DNA of 64,000 bases from Plecoglossus altivelis (lineage: Eukaryota; Chordata; Actinopteri; Osmeriformes; Plecoglossidae), in contig BROE01000007.1 of the NCBI GenBank assembly GCA_036571765.1, positions 15,933,002 through 15,997,001 of the forward strand, given 5' to 3'. The notes under the pieces were generated by a model, which was not told the DNA's origin, made no database searches, and saw only the letters and a list, made by a program, of their open reading frames with translations. A program made the position numbers and the translations under genes. How positions within the stretch are numbered: position 1 is the first letter of the stretch; each line of letters starts with the position of its first letter. Shown here one piece after another: positions 1-11,821 of this stretch.

Positions 1-105
1 AGCACTTTTGGTTGAGTCAGTCGGTGTGTGGAGGCAGATGAGAGGAGAGCACTGGAGACTCCGTAGTACTGTACAGGATCTATCAGAGCTCTGAGATCTT
101 ATAGA

Positions 106-240
106 GCAACAGCGATCTAGTGGAACAGCGATCTAGTGGAACAGCGATCTAGTGGAACAGCGATCTAGTGGAACAGTGATCTAGTGGAACAACGATCTAG
201 TGGAACAGCGATCTAGTGGAACAGCGATCTAGTGGAGCTG
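106..240. repeat. 16-bp tandem repeat, about 8 copies
   Basis: Near-perfect head-to-tail copies of a 16-bp unit with core GATCTAGTGGAACAGC, decaying at the right end into GGATCCAGTGGGGCTG. No coding signal. The sequence either side (1-105 and 241-365) is unique-looking and I recognise nothing in it. Confidence 0.9.
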
Positions 241-365
241 GGATCCAGTGGGGCTGTAGGGTTTATCAGAACTGAAGGCTCTAGCATTACTGAGGCAGCA
301 AGTAGAACTGTGGGCTCCAGTGGAAGATCTAGCAGATCTGGGACTGGGACCTGGTCTGTGGGATA

Positions 366-625
366 CTAGGTCTACTGGTTCTGGGTCTGTTCTGCTGGTT
401 CTGGGTCTGTTCTGTTGGGACTGGGTCTATTCTGCTGGTTCTGGGTCTGTTCTGCTGGTTCTGGGTCTGTTCTGTTGGGACTGGGTCAGTTCTCCTGGTT
501 CTGGGTCTGTTCTGCTGGTTCTGGGTCTGTTCTGCTGGTTCTGGGTCTGTTCTCCTGGTTCTGGATCTGTTCTGTTGGGACTGGGTCTGTTCTGCTGGTT
601 CTGGGTCTGTTTTCTGGTTTGGCTC
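366..625. repeat. 20-bp G/T-rich minisatellite, about 13 copies
   Basis: Repeats of a 20-bp unit with core CTGGTTCTGGGTCTGTTCTG, alternating with a variant that has TTGGGA in place of CTGGTT. All forward frames stay open because the unit lacks stops, which produces spurious reading frames rich in Leu, Gly, Phe and Trp. There is no sign of a real gene. Confidence 0.9.
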
Positions 626-1514
626 TGTTTGTTGGGACCTGGGTCAGGAGTGGTGTGAGCTTGCAGTTGAAGCAGCAGAGCAACAACTGGTGAGAGAAGT
701 GCCCACAGGCTCGGGATCTTTCCTGCCTTTCCGCTTAGTCCATCCTTCATTCTCTTTTCAGCCTCTCCCAGGCCACAGCCATGGGGCGCACCTGGCACAT
801 CGGTCGCAGCTGCGGAGCTGGTGTGCCCTCACAGTGTCTCCAGGCCCGATTTCTTCTGTGCGTCAGTTCGCGACCGTGCGCCAGCCGCAGGCTGGCTGGC
901 GTTTTTACTCTGACCGATATCGCCTGGTCACCTGTAAACTATTCGTAACCTGCTCCTCCTGTCGGACTAACTAGTTCACCCTGGAATAAACTAACCTTCA
1001 GTTACGTAAACTAATCAAGTTCACTGTAAACTACGCTCAGTCACCCTGCCTCACCTCGTTACCTAGATCGTGAGGTCACTGTGAGAACGTTATCAGTCAC
1101 CTGCAGCGACCTAATCTCAGATCACTCCTGGTTAGGACATAGCTCAGGTCCTGCCTCACCTGTAAACTACTCTCAGTCGGGAGCGACTGCTCTACTACTC
1201 ACGTACCTGGGACTAACTCAGTCACCTGTAGACTAACTCAGTCACCTGCTCACCTGTAAACTAACTCAGTCACCTGTAAACTAACTCAGTCACCTGCAGA
1301 CTAACTCAATCACCTGCTCACCTGCCAGGAGACATTACCCAACACTCATCTAATATTTGACAGTTTTACATCATTTGTTTAACATTTGTTGAGGCAAATT
1401 GTCCTGTGTGGACCAAAATGAAGAGCAACTGACTCAAAGTGCGGGCAGGATTCTGTTGCCGTGGTGATTATTTGTGTCCATGAAACGCAAAGGCTAGACT
1501 CAGTAGGTTCTATG
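626..1514. other. non-coding upstream DNA
   Basis: No recognisable gene. Positions 1140-1330 hold a degenerate repeat based on AACTCAGTCACCTG. A short open frame starts at the ATG at 780 (about 52 codons, Arg/Cys-rich) but resembles no family I know and has no supporting context. Confidence 0.6.
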
Positions 1515-2265
1515 GTGTCTGAGTGTGTGTGTGTGTCTGAGTGTGTGTGTGTCTGAGTGTGTGTGTGTGCCAAGCTGCGTGTGTTTATGACTGTGTGTGT
1601 GAGTGAGTGTGTGTCAAGGTGCGTGTGTGTTTATGAGTGTGTGTGTGTGTGTGTGTGTGAGTGTGCGTGTGTCTGAGTGTGTGTGTCAGTGTGTGTTTAT
1701 GATTGTGTGTGTGTGTGTAAGAGAGAGAGAATGTGTGTCTCTGATTGTGTGTGTGTGTGTGAGAGAGAGAGAGAGTGTGTCTCTCTGATTGTATGTGTGT
1801 GTGTGTGTGAGAGAGGGTGTGTGTGTCTGATTGTGTGTCTGTGTGTGTGTGTGTGTGTGAGAGAGTGTGTGTGTGTCTAATTGTTTGTGTGTGTGTGAGA
1901 GAGTGTGTGTGTGTCTGATTGTGTGTGTGTGTGAGTGAGAGAGAGAGTGTGTGCTTGTCTGAGTGTAAACGAGCTTTCTCGAAGCTAATATAGAACACTT
2001 GGTGTGTGTTTGTGTGTGTGTAGGTCAGTGTGCACGCCACATCCTGTGTGTGTGTGTGTAGGTCAGTGTGCACGCCACATCCTGTGTGTGTGTGTGTTGA
2101 CACACTCTCCATGCTGTTTGACATTTCTGTTTCATCCAATCTGTATGCAGCGATGACTCAAAAAAGGATGGAAGTAATGATACGAACATGTATGTGCGTG
2201 CGCGTGTGTGCGTGTGTGTGTGTGTGCTTGTGCGTGTGTATGCGTGTGTGTGTGTGTATGGGGGG
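1515..2265. repeat. (GT)n/(GA)n low-complexity tract
   Basis: Compound dinucleotide repeats of TG with interspersed AGAGAG blocks. A 45-bp direct repeat (GTGTAGGTCAGTGTGCACGC core) sits near 2020-2096. Any reading frames are Val-Cys or His-Thr dipeptide repeats and are not genes. Confidence 0.9.
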
Positions 2266-2539
2266 GAGTAAGGGCCTGCTCTGGGTACGTGTGGGCTTGA
2301 AGTGGACTCTCCTGAGGAGATGTGGTAAGAGCTGCAGTGATGTCATCATCGCTGCCCACCACCCCGTATCTAACCGCCCCAATCTCTTGGCTCCCCTCCA
2401 CCTCCATCTGGAACTCCCTCTTCTCTTTCCAGCTGGCCGTTTGTTTTATCTCTCAGAGTTCTCAGCCTGTGATGTTTGTTTTCTACACCTGCCTTTCTGT
2501 GTTTCTCTCAGTTTAATCTTCACTGTAGCTAGTGTCATC

Positions 2540-3770
2540 ACCACTCCCTGGTGTCACCCGCTTCCTACTCCTCTCCTCCCCTACCTCCTCTCCTCATCCT
2601 CTCCCTCCTCCTCTCCCCTTTCTCCTCTTTTCCTCCCCCTCCACCCCCACCTCCTCCATGTCAGCTGGTTCACTGGGAGTCTTGAATGGTTTCGTGTATG
2701 GTCTGTAAGCTCTAGGTCAGATTTACTAAATATAAATATACCTCCTATTTAGAGGCTTAAGTGTTTATCAGTCTTTTACCCTCGTATGAATCACTATCCC
2801 TAATTTTACAGAAACTTTATTGTGCTGCATCAGCAACACATTCTGGTATCTCTCCCTTTCTCTATCTCTCTCCCTCTCCCTGTATCTCTCCCCCTCCCTG
2901 TCTCTTCTGCGCTCTCCCTCTTCCTCTCCTCTCCCTCCCTCTCCTTTCCTCCTTCTCTCTCTCTCTCCTCCTCTCCCTTTCCCTCCTTCTTCCTCTCTCT
3001 CCTCTCCTTTCCCTCCCTCACCTCATCTCCCTCTGAACATCTTCCCTCTCTCTCCCCTCTCTCCACCCACGGACCCCTCCCTCTCTCCCCTCCTCATTTT
3101 GTCTACTGGTTTTCTTGTTCCTTCTCCTGAGCTCTCAGACTGTGTCTGCATATCCGGTCCAGGGGTCTGAATAAAGATCTGATTCAAGAACCCAGCTGCT
3201 GTTAAAGACTCTTCTCTCTCTGTCTCTCTCTCTTGGTCTCTCTCTCTCCCTGTCTCTTCTCTCTGTCTTCTCTCACTCTCTTCACTCTCTCCTCTCGCTC
3301 TCTCTTTTTCTCTCTCTTCCTCTCTTTCTCCTCTGTCCTCTCTCGCCCCTCTGCCTCTATCTCTGTCTCCTTCTCTCTCTCTGTCTCTATTCTGTCTCTT
3401 CAACTCTCTCCCTCTATTCGTCTCCGTCTTTCTCTCTCTCTTGTCAATCTATTCTCTGTCTCTCTCCTCCTTCGCTCCTTTCTTCTCTCTCTCTCTCTCT
3501 CTTCTCTTCTCTCTCTTCTCCTCTATTATATCTCTAGTTCTCCTCTCAACTTCTCGTCCCTGTTCTCGCTCTCTCTCTGTCTCTCTCATCACAGCCTCGC
3601 TCTCTCTCTCTCTCCTCTCTCTCTCTCGTCTCTGTCTCTATCTCTCCTGTCTTTCTCTCCCTTTCTCTTCTCTTCTCTCTCTCTACACCTCGTCCCTTTT
3701 TCTCTCCATCTCTTCCTCTTCCTGGACTTCCTTTCCTCTCTCCCTGCAGCGCTTGCCCTTTCCTTTATAC
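2540..3770. repeat. pyrimidine-rich (TC)n tract, about 1.2 kb
   Basis: Almost continuous CTCTCT/CCTCTC sequence on the plus strand. A unique island at about 3100-3200 contains AATAAA near 3169. The long frames through it are Ser-Leu or Arg-Glu repeats and are artefacts of composition. A tract like this could form triplex (H-DNA) structure. Confidence 0.9.
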
Positions 3771-4002
3771 GATCACGAATCCTGCAGGCGGATTAGCATC
3801 CACACAGAGCAATAGGGCTCATAACGTTGTTGGATGTAGGGCTGTGAGCTCTCTCTCTCTTCTCTCATACTGAGATCATGGATCTGTGTCTCGTCTTATT
3901 GCAGATCCTCACATACGCCCTTCTCACGTTTTACTATGTCTGCTCAGAACTGTAGTGCTTCTCCTTCTTTTCTCATAGTCATTACAGTACACCCTTACCA
4001 CG

Positions 4003-4137
4003 TGTGTGTGTATACCTGTGATTGTGTGTGTATTCATGTGTATAGGTGTTGAGTGTGTGTGTGTGTGTGTGCAGTGTGGTTGCGTGCGTGTTGCGTGTGT
4101 GAGATGGGTGAAGCGGTGGTGTAGCGTCTGTGGCTTT

Positions 4138-4175
<38 letters not shown>

Positions 4176-4270
4176 GTGCGTGCGTGTGGTGTGTGTGCGT
4201 GGTGAGCGTCTGTGGATGTGTGTTTTGTGCGGTATGTGTGTATAGTATGTGTGTGTGGTGTACATCCGTG
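4003..4270. repeat. (GT)n microsatellite
   Basis: TG/TGCG repeats with interruptions just upstream of the unique sequence that leads into cyth1 exon 1. Confidence 0.85.
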
Positions 4271-4490
4271 CCTGTGTATATATATGGTGCGTGTATGTTA
4301 TCATAATAAGATCTACATCTGCGTTAAATTTCAGGTCTCGCAACAGTTGTCCTGCACCTTGTCACGCCTTTGATTAGCGACGAAACTAGCAGATTATTTC
4401 AGTGAAAGTTAATGCAGTAAATTGGATTGTTACCAGAACTATAAACGACACTTTTGTGGATCAGTGTTCCCTCCGTCGACAGAATAAACA

Positions 4491-4518
4491 ATGGTTTTGA
4501 GGACGGAAGACGGAGTTG
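4491..4518 (+). CDS. cyth1: cyth1 coding exon 1 (start codon)
   Basis: The exon reads MVLRTEDGV and ends in phase 1 at a strong donor (GTAAGT). This matches the alternative cytohesin-1 N-terminus that begins MVL..DGV in several vertebrates (from memory of the family). Unique AT-rich sequence at about 4300-4490 is the likely 5' UTR/promoter side. I chose this ATG because the exon's phase fits exon 2 (G|AG) and the donor is near-consensus. It is the only recognisable first exon in the window. Confidence 0.65.
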
Positions 4519-5062
4519 GTAAGTTGCCACGACGAACTAATTAGCAAGCTAGCTTGACTAGCTAACTAACCTAGCTAACATAGTTAGACGAGTACTACCT
4601 GAGACCAACACATTATCTATCTGGCTTCTGGTATGAACTATTTTACTTACTCGATAAGTAGGTTGACCACGCTTCCTGTACAGTAGCCTACATATCGTTT
4701 TACTCGTTTCTTTCGCTTCTTTGAGTGAGAGTTGACATTGGTCTGTCTCCTGACGCTGCTAAGAGCATATCAGATAATACTCTGTATTAGTAGACTTTAC
4801 TAATTAGTTCCGTAAATGAAGTCTTATATATTCTGTATTTCCATACTTGGAGTGCTCTTGTTGTGTAATACTGAATGCTTAATGATGTGTCTATAAATAT
4901 GATGAAAGCGCCCATTGATTGGATTAAACGGAGAGTTCTACAATGAACCTCTAGTGGCATCGTAGAGCGCTGTGCTGACAGTACGGCGGACTGCCTCTGG
5001 TGTGGACTCGCTATAAACCCAGATAGAGAGCCCAGGGCGCTGGCCTTATTCAAATAACATAA

Positions 5063-5114
<52 letters not shown>

Positions 5115-6041
5115 AGTCCGAACATGTCATGTGGCTTTAAAATGGGAACTTCGTAAATTTGCCGGACAGAAGCCCTATTGTTCTGATGTGGGATTGTTTG
5201 TCATTGAAATTACACATGATTGTTGGTGCTGTCGAGTTGGAACACAGAGCACTACAGTCATAAGAACACACACAGCCACCACATCCAGGCCTGTGTGAGA
5301 GAGAGAAACATAAAAAGTAGTTGGAGTGTGTTTGATTAAGATTAAAGTTAAGGTGTGATTGATTTGTCTCCCAGTGCAAAGCAGAGGGGTGGCCCCAGGG
5401 GGTCTGTCTCAAAGCAGTATTGAAACGACACTTGGCCACGTCTGTTCTGTACTTGTGCATTTGAGTGACCACTTGGTGGAGTCTGTGTATTATAAGTAGA
5501 GAGAGAGGGAGGGAGAGGGAGGGAGAGGGAGGGAACAGGAAAGAGAGAGAGAGAGAGAGAGACAGAGAGAGAGGGTGTTTCCCCAACTCTTCAGCGGTCT
5601 CAGTCAGCTGTGTGCTATTTCAGTTCATGCTGTGTGTCTGTGGCGGGACTGACTGGCTGCGGGCAGGGAGAAAGCTTGGAGCTGTCGACCCCAGGATAGG
5701 ACGACTGTTCTGGGACAGTAGTGTGACTGGTGACTGGTTCAACCTGGGAGGAACTGTACTGTTACTGTAGATTCTGGAGTCAGACACAAGAGAAGGACTA
5801 TCAAGAGAGCAGGAGGAGAAGAGGGAGGAGGAGAACAGGGAGAAGGAGCAGACGGAGGAGGAGGAGAAGGAGCAGACAGAGGAGGAGGAGGAGGAGAAGA
5901 AGGAGCAGGAGAAGAAGGAGAAGGAGCAGACGGAGGAGGAGAAGAAGAAGGAGGAGGAGAAGAGGGAGTAACAGGTTTGGTTCGACAGGGCCTGGTCTTC
6001 TGGCGGAGAAGAACAACAGAAGAACCTGATGTGGAGATAAT

Positions 6042-6072
<31 letters not shown>

Positions 6073-8372
6073 GCTCTGGTAGAAACACCTGAAAGAAATT
6101 CAAACACTGTGAGAAGATTCAAATACGCTGAAAAGATTCAAACATCTGGATGAGATTCAAACACTGTGAGAAGATTCAAATACGCTGAAAAGATTCAAAC
6201 ACCTGGATGAGATATAAACACTGTGAGAAGATTCAAACACTGCGAGAAGACTAAACACCTGGGGGAGATTCAGGTAGATATAGTAGCAGAGGAGTCTGAT
6301 CTCTTCTTCTGACTGGGCTGTTTCTGGTTCATCAGACCAACATCTTTCTGAATTCAAGAAGACGTTGTTTACATGCTAGGATGGCTTTGCTTCTCGTCGT
6401 GGGTGTGTGTGGGTGTGTGTGGGTGTGTGGGGGTGTGTGGGGGGTGTGTGGGTGGTGGGTGGGTGTGTGTACGTACATACGTGTGTTTGTGTCTCAATAT
6501 TGTCTGAGAGGAAGTTAGACTTGCGCATCTAGCGAGCGTCAGTCCATCTCACCCCTGTTGCCTCACCCCTACCGCCTCACCCCCGTCGCCTCACCCCCGT
6601 CGCCTCACCCCTGCTCGTAAGGTACGACAGGAACTAAAGAGGAACTACAAGAAACCGTGTGGGAGCTGTGACGTTGGTCTCTCTTGCGTTACGTTTCCCC
6701 TGTGAGATTTCACCATGAGTCTTCCTCTCCAGGAAGATGTGAGAAGGTGTGGGGTCTGGAGGGCAGGGTGGAGGTGTGGGGTCNCAGCAGTGTGTGTGTC
6801 TGACCAGCAGTGTGTGTGTCTGACCAGCAGTGTGTGTGTCTGACCAGCAGTGTGTGTGTCTGACCAGCAGTGTGTTTCTGTCTCTCAGCGCTGTGTTTCT
6901 CTCTGTCTCAGCAGTGTGTTTCTGTCTCTCAGCTGTGTTTTTCTGTCTCAGCAGTGTGTTTCTCTCTCAGCTGTGTTTCTGTCTCTCAGCAGTGTGCTTC
7001 TGTCTCTCAGCAGTGTGTTTCTGTCTCTCAGCAGTGTGTGTGTGTGTGTCTGACCAGCAGTGTGTTTCTGTCTCTCAGCAGTGTGTTTCTGTCTGTCAGC
7101 GCTGTGTTTCTGTCTCTCAGCAGAGTGTTTCTCTTTGTCTCAGCAGTGTGTTTCTGTCTCTCAGCTGTGTTTTTCTGTCTCAGCAGTGTGTTTCTCTCTC
7201 AGATGTGTTTCTCTCTCAGCTGTGTTTCTCTCTCAGCAGAGTGTTTCTATCTCTCAGCAGAGTGTTTCTGTCTCTCAGCAGTGTGTTTCTGTCTCTCAGC
7301 TGTGTGTTTCTGTCTCTCAGCAGTGTGTTTCTGTGTCTCAGCAGTGTGTTTCTGTCTCTCAGCAGTGTGTTTCTGTCTCTCAGCAGTGTGTTTCTGTCTC
7401 TCAGAGAAACAGGAGCTGGAGAACATCAGACGCAGGAAACAGCAGCTGCTGCAGGACATCCAGGTACACACACACACACTGCCAGGTACACACACACACT
7501 CTGCTGCATTACATCCAGGCACACACACACACTGCCAGGTACACACACACACTCTGCTGCAGGACATCCAGGTACACACACACACACACACACATGCACG
7601 CACGCACACACACACACACGCACTGTCAGGTACACACACACCAGAGAAAGTGGTAGAGATGCTTAACTAGAAGATGACTCCGTGCTTAATTGAGTTGAGC
7701 TGATTCTGTTAGAACTTGTCAGTCATAGCTGGGTCAGGGTCATGTCAGCTCCTCTCTCTCTCTCCCTCTCTTTCTCTCTCTCTCTCTGCCTCCCTCCCTC
7801 AACCTCTCTCTCTCTCCTTTCTGACTTAATAAATTACCTGGAACTGTATCTCTGCAACATTCCTATAGAAGTAGGACGACTCCTTCACTCTGACTAGGTT
7901 AAAGGGAGACTGATGTCCCTGCAGGAGGAGGGGAGGGGGGAGACAGGGAGGGAGGGAGACAGGGAGGGAGGAGAAGAGAGTAGATGAAGGAGAAAGGACT
8001 CAGTATACACCCAAGAGTCCTGTGGACAGGGGAAGAGGAGGACGAGAGGGATCTGGGAGAGAGTAGAGTGACCAGTAGAGCTTCATGATGAATGTGGGGT
8101 TGCGCGGCCGGGTGTGCGGACGCGGGCGTGTGTGGGCGGCCCTTTCTGCTCCACCGTCTTGTTTGCCCTCCCAGTCTATCCTGTGATGTGGTGGGGGACT
8201 GGACCAGGACAGGAACCCTTCTTCACCAGCCTGACACACACACACACACACACCAGCCCTGTGTGTTCATTGACGATGATTATCCCAGTAATCTGAGAGA
8301 CGCTCTTTTTCCACCTCTTCCTTTCCTCCCTCTTTCTCTCTCTCTCTCTGTCTCTCTCTCTCTCTCTGTCTC

Positions 8373-8411
<39 letters not shown>

Positions 8412-11400
8412 GGTTCTAATCTAACCCTCTTCTCAGTCTAATCTTCACTCTTGCTTCGTTTCCCTCCTAAATAGATCCTTTTGATCCTCTCTCTCTCTTT
8501 GATCTGCTAACTGCAGTTTAACCAAAAAGCCAATCAAGGTTTGGGATTCAAACCCACCACCCTGTGTTCTCTGGGAGGGGGGCTGTGGGGAGGGGAGAAG
8601 AAGGGGGTGTTCTGGTGTGACCCCAGAAGGAGGGGAGGGAGAGGGAGCGAGAGATGGAGGGAGTGAGGGAGGGAGGGAGGGAAGGGAGAGGGAAGGGAAG
8701 GGAGGGAGGCGAGAGGGGAGATGGTTGGGCAGAGATGGAGGGAGAGAGGGAGGGAGGAGAGGGAGAGAGGGAGGGAGGGAGGGAAGCGGAGGGAGACGGA
8801 GGGAGATGGAGGGGGACGGAGAACAACAGCTGCATGTCCTGAGGTCTTCTCCTCAGGAGAGTTCTGGATTTGCTGTTGTGGGAAAACACACACACAGTCC
8901 CCCACTCTGCCCTCCTCTAGGATCAAAGCTTATTCAGAGTGGAGTGGAGGGCATCACAAGAGACTGGAACACACAACCTTACAGGTGTATGTTTGTATGT
9001 GACAGATCTAAAGCCTTTGCTATTGTTTCACACCGAAAAAACACCTCTCCACGCCGCAGACGTTCCGACTCGCGCTTCAGCGGCTCCCTCCTTACCATGT
9101 CCCGCCCAAGCAGTACCCCCACAGCGCCTGAAGGATGAGATAGCAGAGGTGACCAGTGAGATAGAAAACCTGGGATCGTCTGAAGAGTCGAGGTGTGGGG
9201 TTTTTTTTGTGGGGCCCGTGGCGTGCGTGCGTGCGTGCGCGAGCAGGAGGGGTAGGGTGGGAGAGATGGAGGGAGAGAGGGAGGGAGGGAGAGGGAGAGA
9301 GGGAGGGATGGAGGGAGGGGAGACATGGTGGGAGAGATGGAGGGAGAGAGGGAGGGAGGGAGAGGGAGAGAGGGAGGGAGGGAGGGAGCGAGAGGGAGAG
9401 ATGGTGGGAGAGATGGAGGGAGGGAGAGATGGAGGGAGAGGGAGGGAGATGGAGGGGGAGGGAGAGACACAGCTGCATGTCCTGAGGTCTTCTCCTCAGG
9501 AGAGTTCTGGATTTGCTGTTGTGGGAAAACACACACACAGTCCCCCACTCTGCCCTCCTCTAGGATCAAAGCTTATTCAGAGTGGAGTGGAGGGCATCAC
9601 AAGAGACTGGAACACACAACCTTACAGGTGTATGTTTGTATGTGACAGATCTAAAGCCTTTGCTATTGTTTCACACCCTCTCCCCCCCCCCTCCCCCCTT
9701 CCCCCCACAGCGCCTGAAGGATGAGATAGCAGAGGTGACCAGTGAGATAGAAAACCTGGGATCGTCTGAAGAGAGGTGTGTGTGCGTGCGTGCGTGCGTG
9801 CGTGCGCGAGCAGGAGGGGTAGGGGAGAACAAGGGAGAACCACCACAACACTATATTGGATCTTACTGTGTCTTCCTGTGTGTGTGTCCATCCTCTGTGT
9901 GTGTGTGTGTGTGTGTGTGTGCGTCTTCCTGTGTGTGTGTGTGTGTGTGTCTTCCTGTGTGTGTGTGTGTGTGTCTTCCTGTGTGCGTGCAGGAAAAGCA
10001 TGCAGAGGAACAAGCAGGTGGCCATGGGCCGGAAGAAGTTCAACATGGACCCCAAGAAGGTACTCTAGCCCTGTCACATGGTCTGGAAGCTCTGGTCTGA
10101 TTGGCCTGTAGAAGCTCTGGTCTGTCACATGGTCTGGAAGCTCTGGTCTGATTGGTCTGTAGAAGCTCTGGTCTGTCACATGGTCTGGAAGCTCTGGTCT
10201 GATTGGTCTGTCCTCTGGTCTGTCTTCCGGTCTCCCAGGGGATAGGGTTTTTGATTGACAGCTCCTTGCTGAAGAACACCAGCGATGACATCGCCCAGTT
10301 CCTTTACAAGGGGGAGGGGTTGAACAAGACTGCCATTGGAGACTACCTGGGGGAGAGGTGAGGACCTGCAAACATCACATGATGGAGGGAGAGATGGACA
10401 GAGTGGGTGAAAGATGGACAGAAGGAGGGGAGAGAGGAGGAAAGGAGACACAGTCCCAGAACATTACAAACTGAGAGGGAGAATTTCTGGAATGGAATGG
10501 AGTGCCATGTTGTAATCCTGATGTTTTTATCCCTGGCCTGTCTTTGGGATTGGGTAGGGGAGGGTGGAAAGAGGGAGAGAGGGAGGAGAGGGAGGGGTAG
10601 AGAGAGGGAGGGTAGAGAGAGAATGAGGGAGGCGGGAGGGAGGGGTAGACAGGGAGGACAGAACCAGCAGGGAGAAGCAGAAAGGCGAAGAATGTGTTCT
10701 GCTAATCCTGATGTTTCTCTTCAATTCTCTGTGGGAGGGGAGGAAACAGGAGGAGAGACAAAGAGAGACGGAGACTGAGAGAGAGACAGACAGGGAGAGA
10801 AACAGAGAGACAGAGAGGGAGAGAGACAGACAGAGAGGGAGAGAGACAGACAGAGAGGGAGAGAGACAGACATAGAGTGAGAGAGAGACAGACATAGAGT
10901 GAGAGAGAGACAGACATAGAGTGAGAGAGAGACAGACATAGAGTGAGAGAGAGACAGAGAGCGAGAGAGAGACATGCATGTCTGACCCTTAGTAGATATG
11001 ACACCATGAGTGTGTGAGTCCGCTTATGTTTTGTTGCAGAGATGACTTCAATATCCAGGTGCTACATGCATTTGTGGAGTTGCATGAATTCACTGACCTC
11101 AACCTCGTCCAGGCCCTCAGGTATGTCCCTCTCTCTTTCTCCCTCCCTTTCTCTTTCTCCCTCTTTCTTCTCCACCCTCCCTTTCTCTCCCTCCCTCCCC
11201 CCTTCTCTCCCTCCCTCTTTCTCCCTCCCTCTCTCGTTCTCCCTTTCTCCCCCTCCCTCTCTCCTTCTCTAAACTGTGTGTGTGTGTGTGTGTGTCTCAG
11301 GCAGTTCTTGTGGAGTTTTCGTCTCCCAGGTGAAGCTCAAAAGATCGACCGGATGATGGAGGCTTTCGCTCAGCGTTACTGCCACTGCAACCCCGGGGTC

Positions 11401-11436
11401 TTCCAGAGCATCGGTGTGTGTGTGTGCGCGTGTCTT

Positions 11437-11481
<45 letters not shown>

Positions 11482-11786
11482 AGAAACCCCACTAGACGCA
11501 TCACAGTCAAACACTCTCTCTGTTTAGTTCAGGAAAGGCTTTATTGGCTAAGCTGTACATGTGTAATCCACAAGGAGAGTTGGGAGACAGCTTGTAAGAA
11601 TGTGTCCTTCCTTGTCAGATACCTGCTATGTGCTGTCGTTTGCTGTGATCATGCTGAACACAAGCCTCCACAACCCCAACGTGAAGGACAAGCCCTCCGC
11701 CCAGAGGTTCACAGCCATGAACAGAGGCATCAATGATGGAGGAGACCTTCCTGAAGACCTGCTCAGGGTCAGATATGACACACACA

Positions 11787-11821
<35 letters not shown>

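Larger units (their letters stand above)
8600..9830 (+). repeat. tandem duplication of about 590-640 bp containing cyth1 exon 3
   Basis: Two blocks run in the same order: purine-rich GGGAGA repeats, then an identical stretch of about 200 bp (8830-9031 and 9471-9677), then an exon 3 copy, then a GCGTGC repeat with the GAGCAGGAGGGGTAGGG tail. The copies differ mainly just before the exon. Copy 1 has about 90 bp of unrelated sequence (9032-9120) where copy 2 has a C-rich acceptor tract. Confidence 0.9.

Noticed and set aside
780..938. Small Arg/Cys-rich open frame from the ATG at 780
   Set aside because: About 52 codons, no recognisable domain, no splice or poly(A) context; could occur by chance.
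1585..2139. Long minus-strand frame of His-Thr repeats, and similar HT, VC, LS or RE repeat frames throughout
   Set aside because: They are translations of (GT)n, (CA)n, (TC)n or purine microsatellites, which lack stop codons in most frames. No start context, conservation or splice structure.
4041..4343. Additional cytohesin first exon or CpG-island promoter upstream of 4491
   Set aside because: The interval is TG repeat and short unique sequence without a recognisable coding start or clear promoter elements.
7060..7656. A novel Ser/Cys/Val-rich gene over the acceptor-like array
   Set aside because: All three forward frames are open across the repeat and two are mutually exclusive with the clear cyth1 exon 2 frame.
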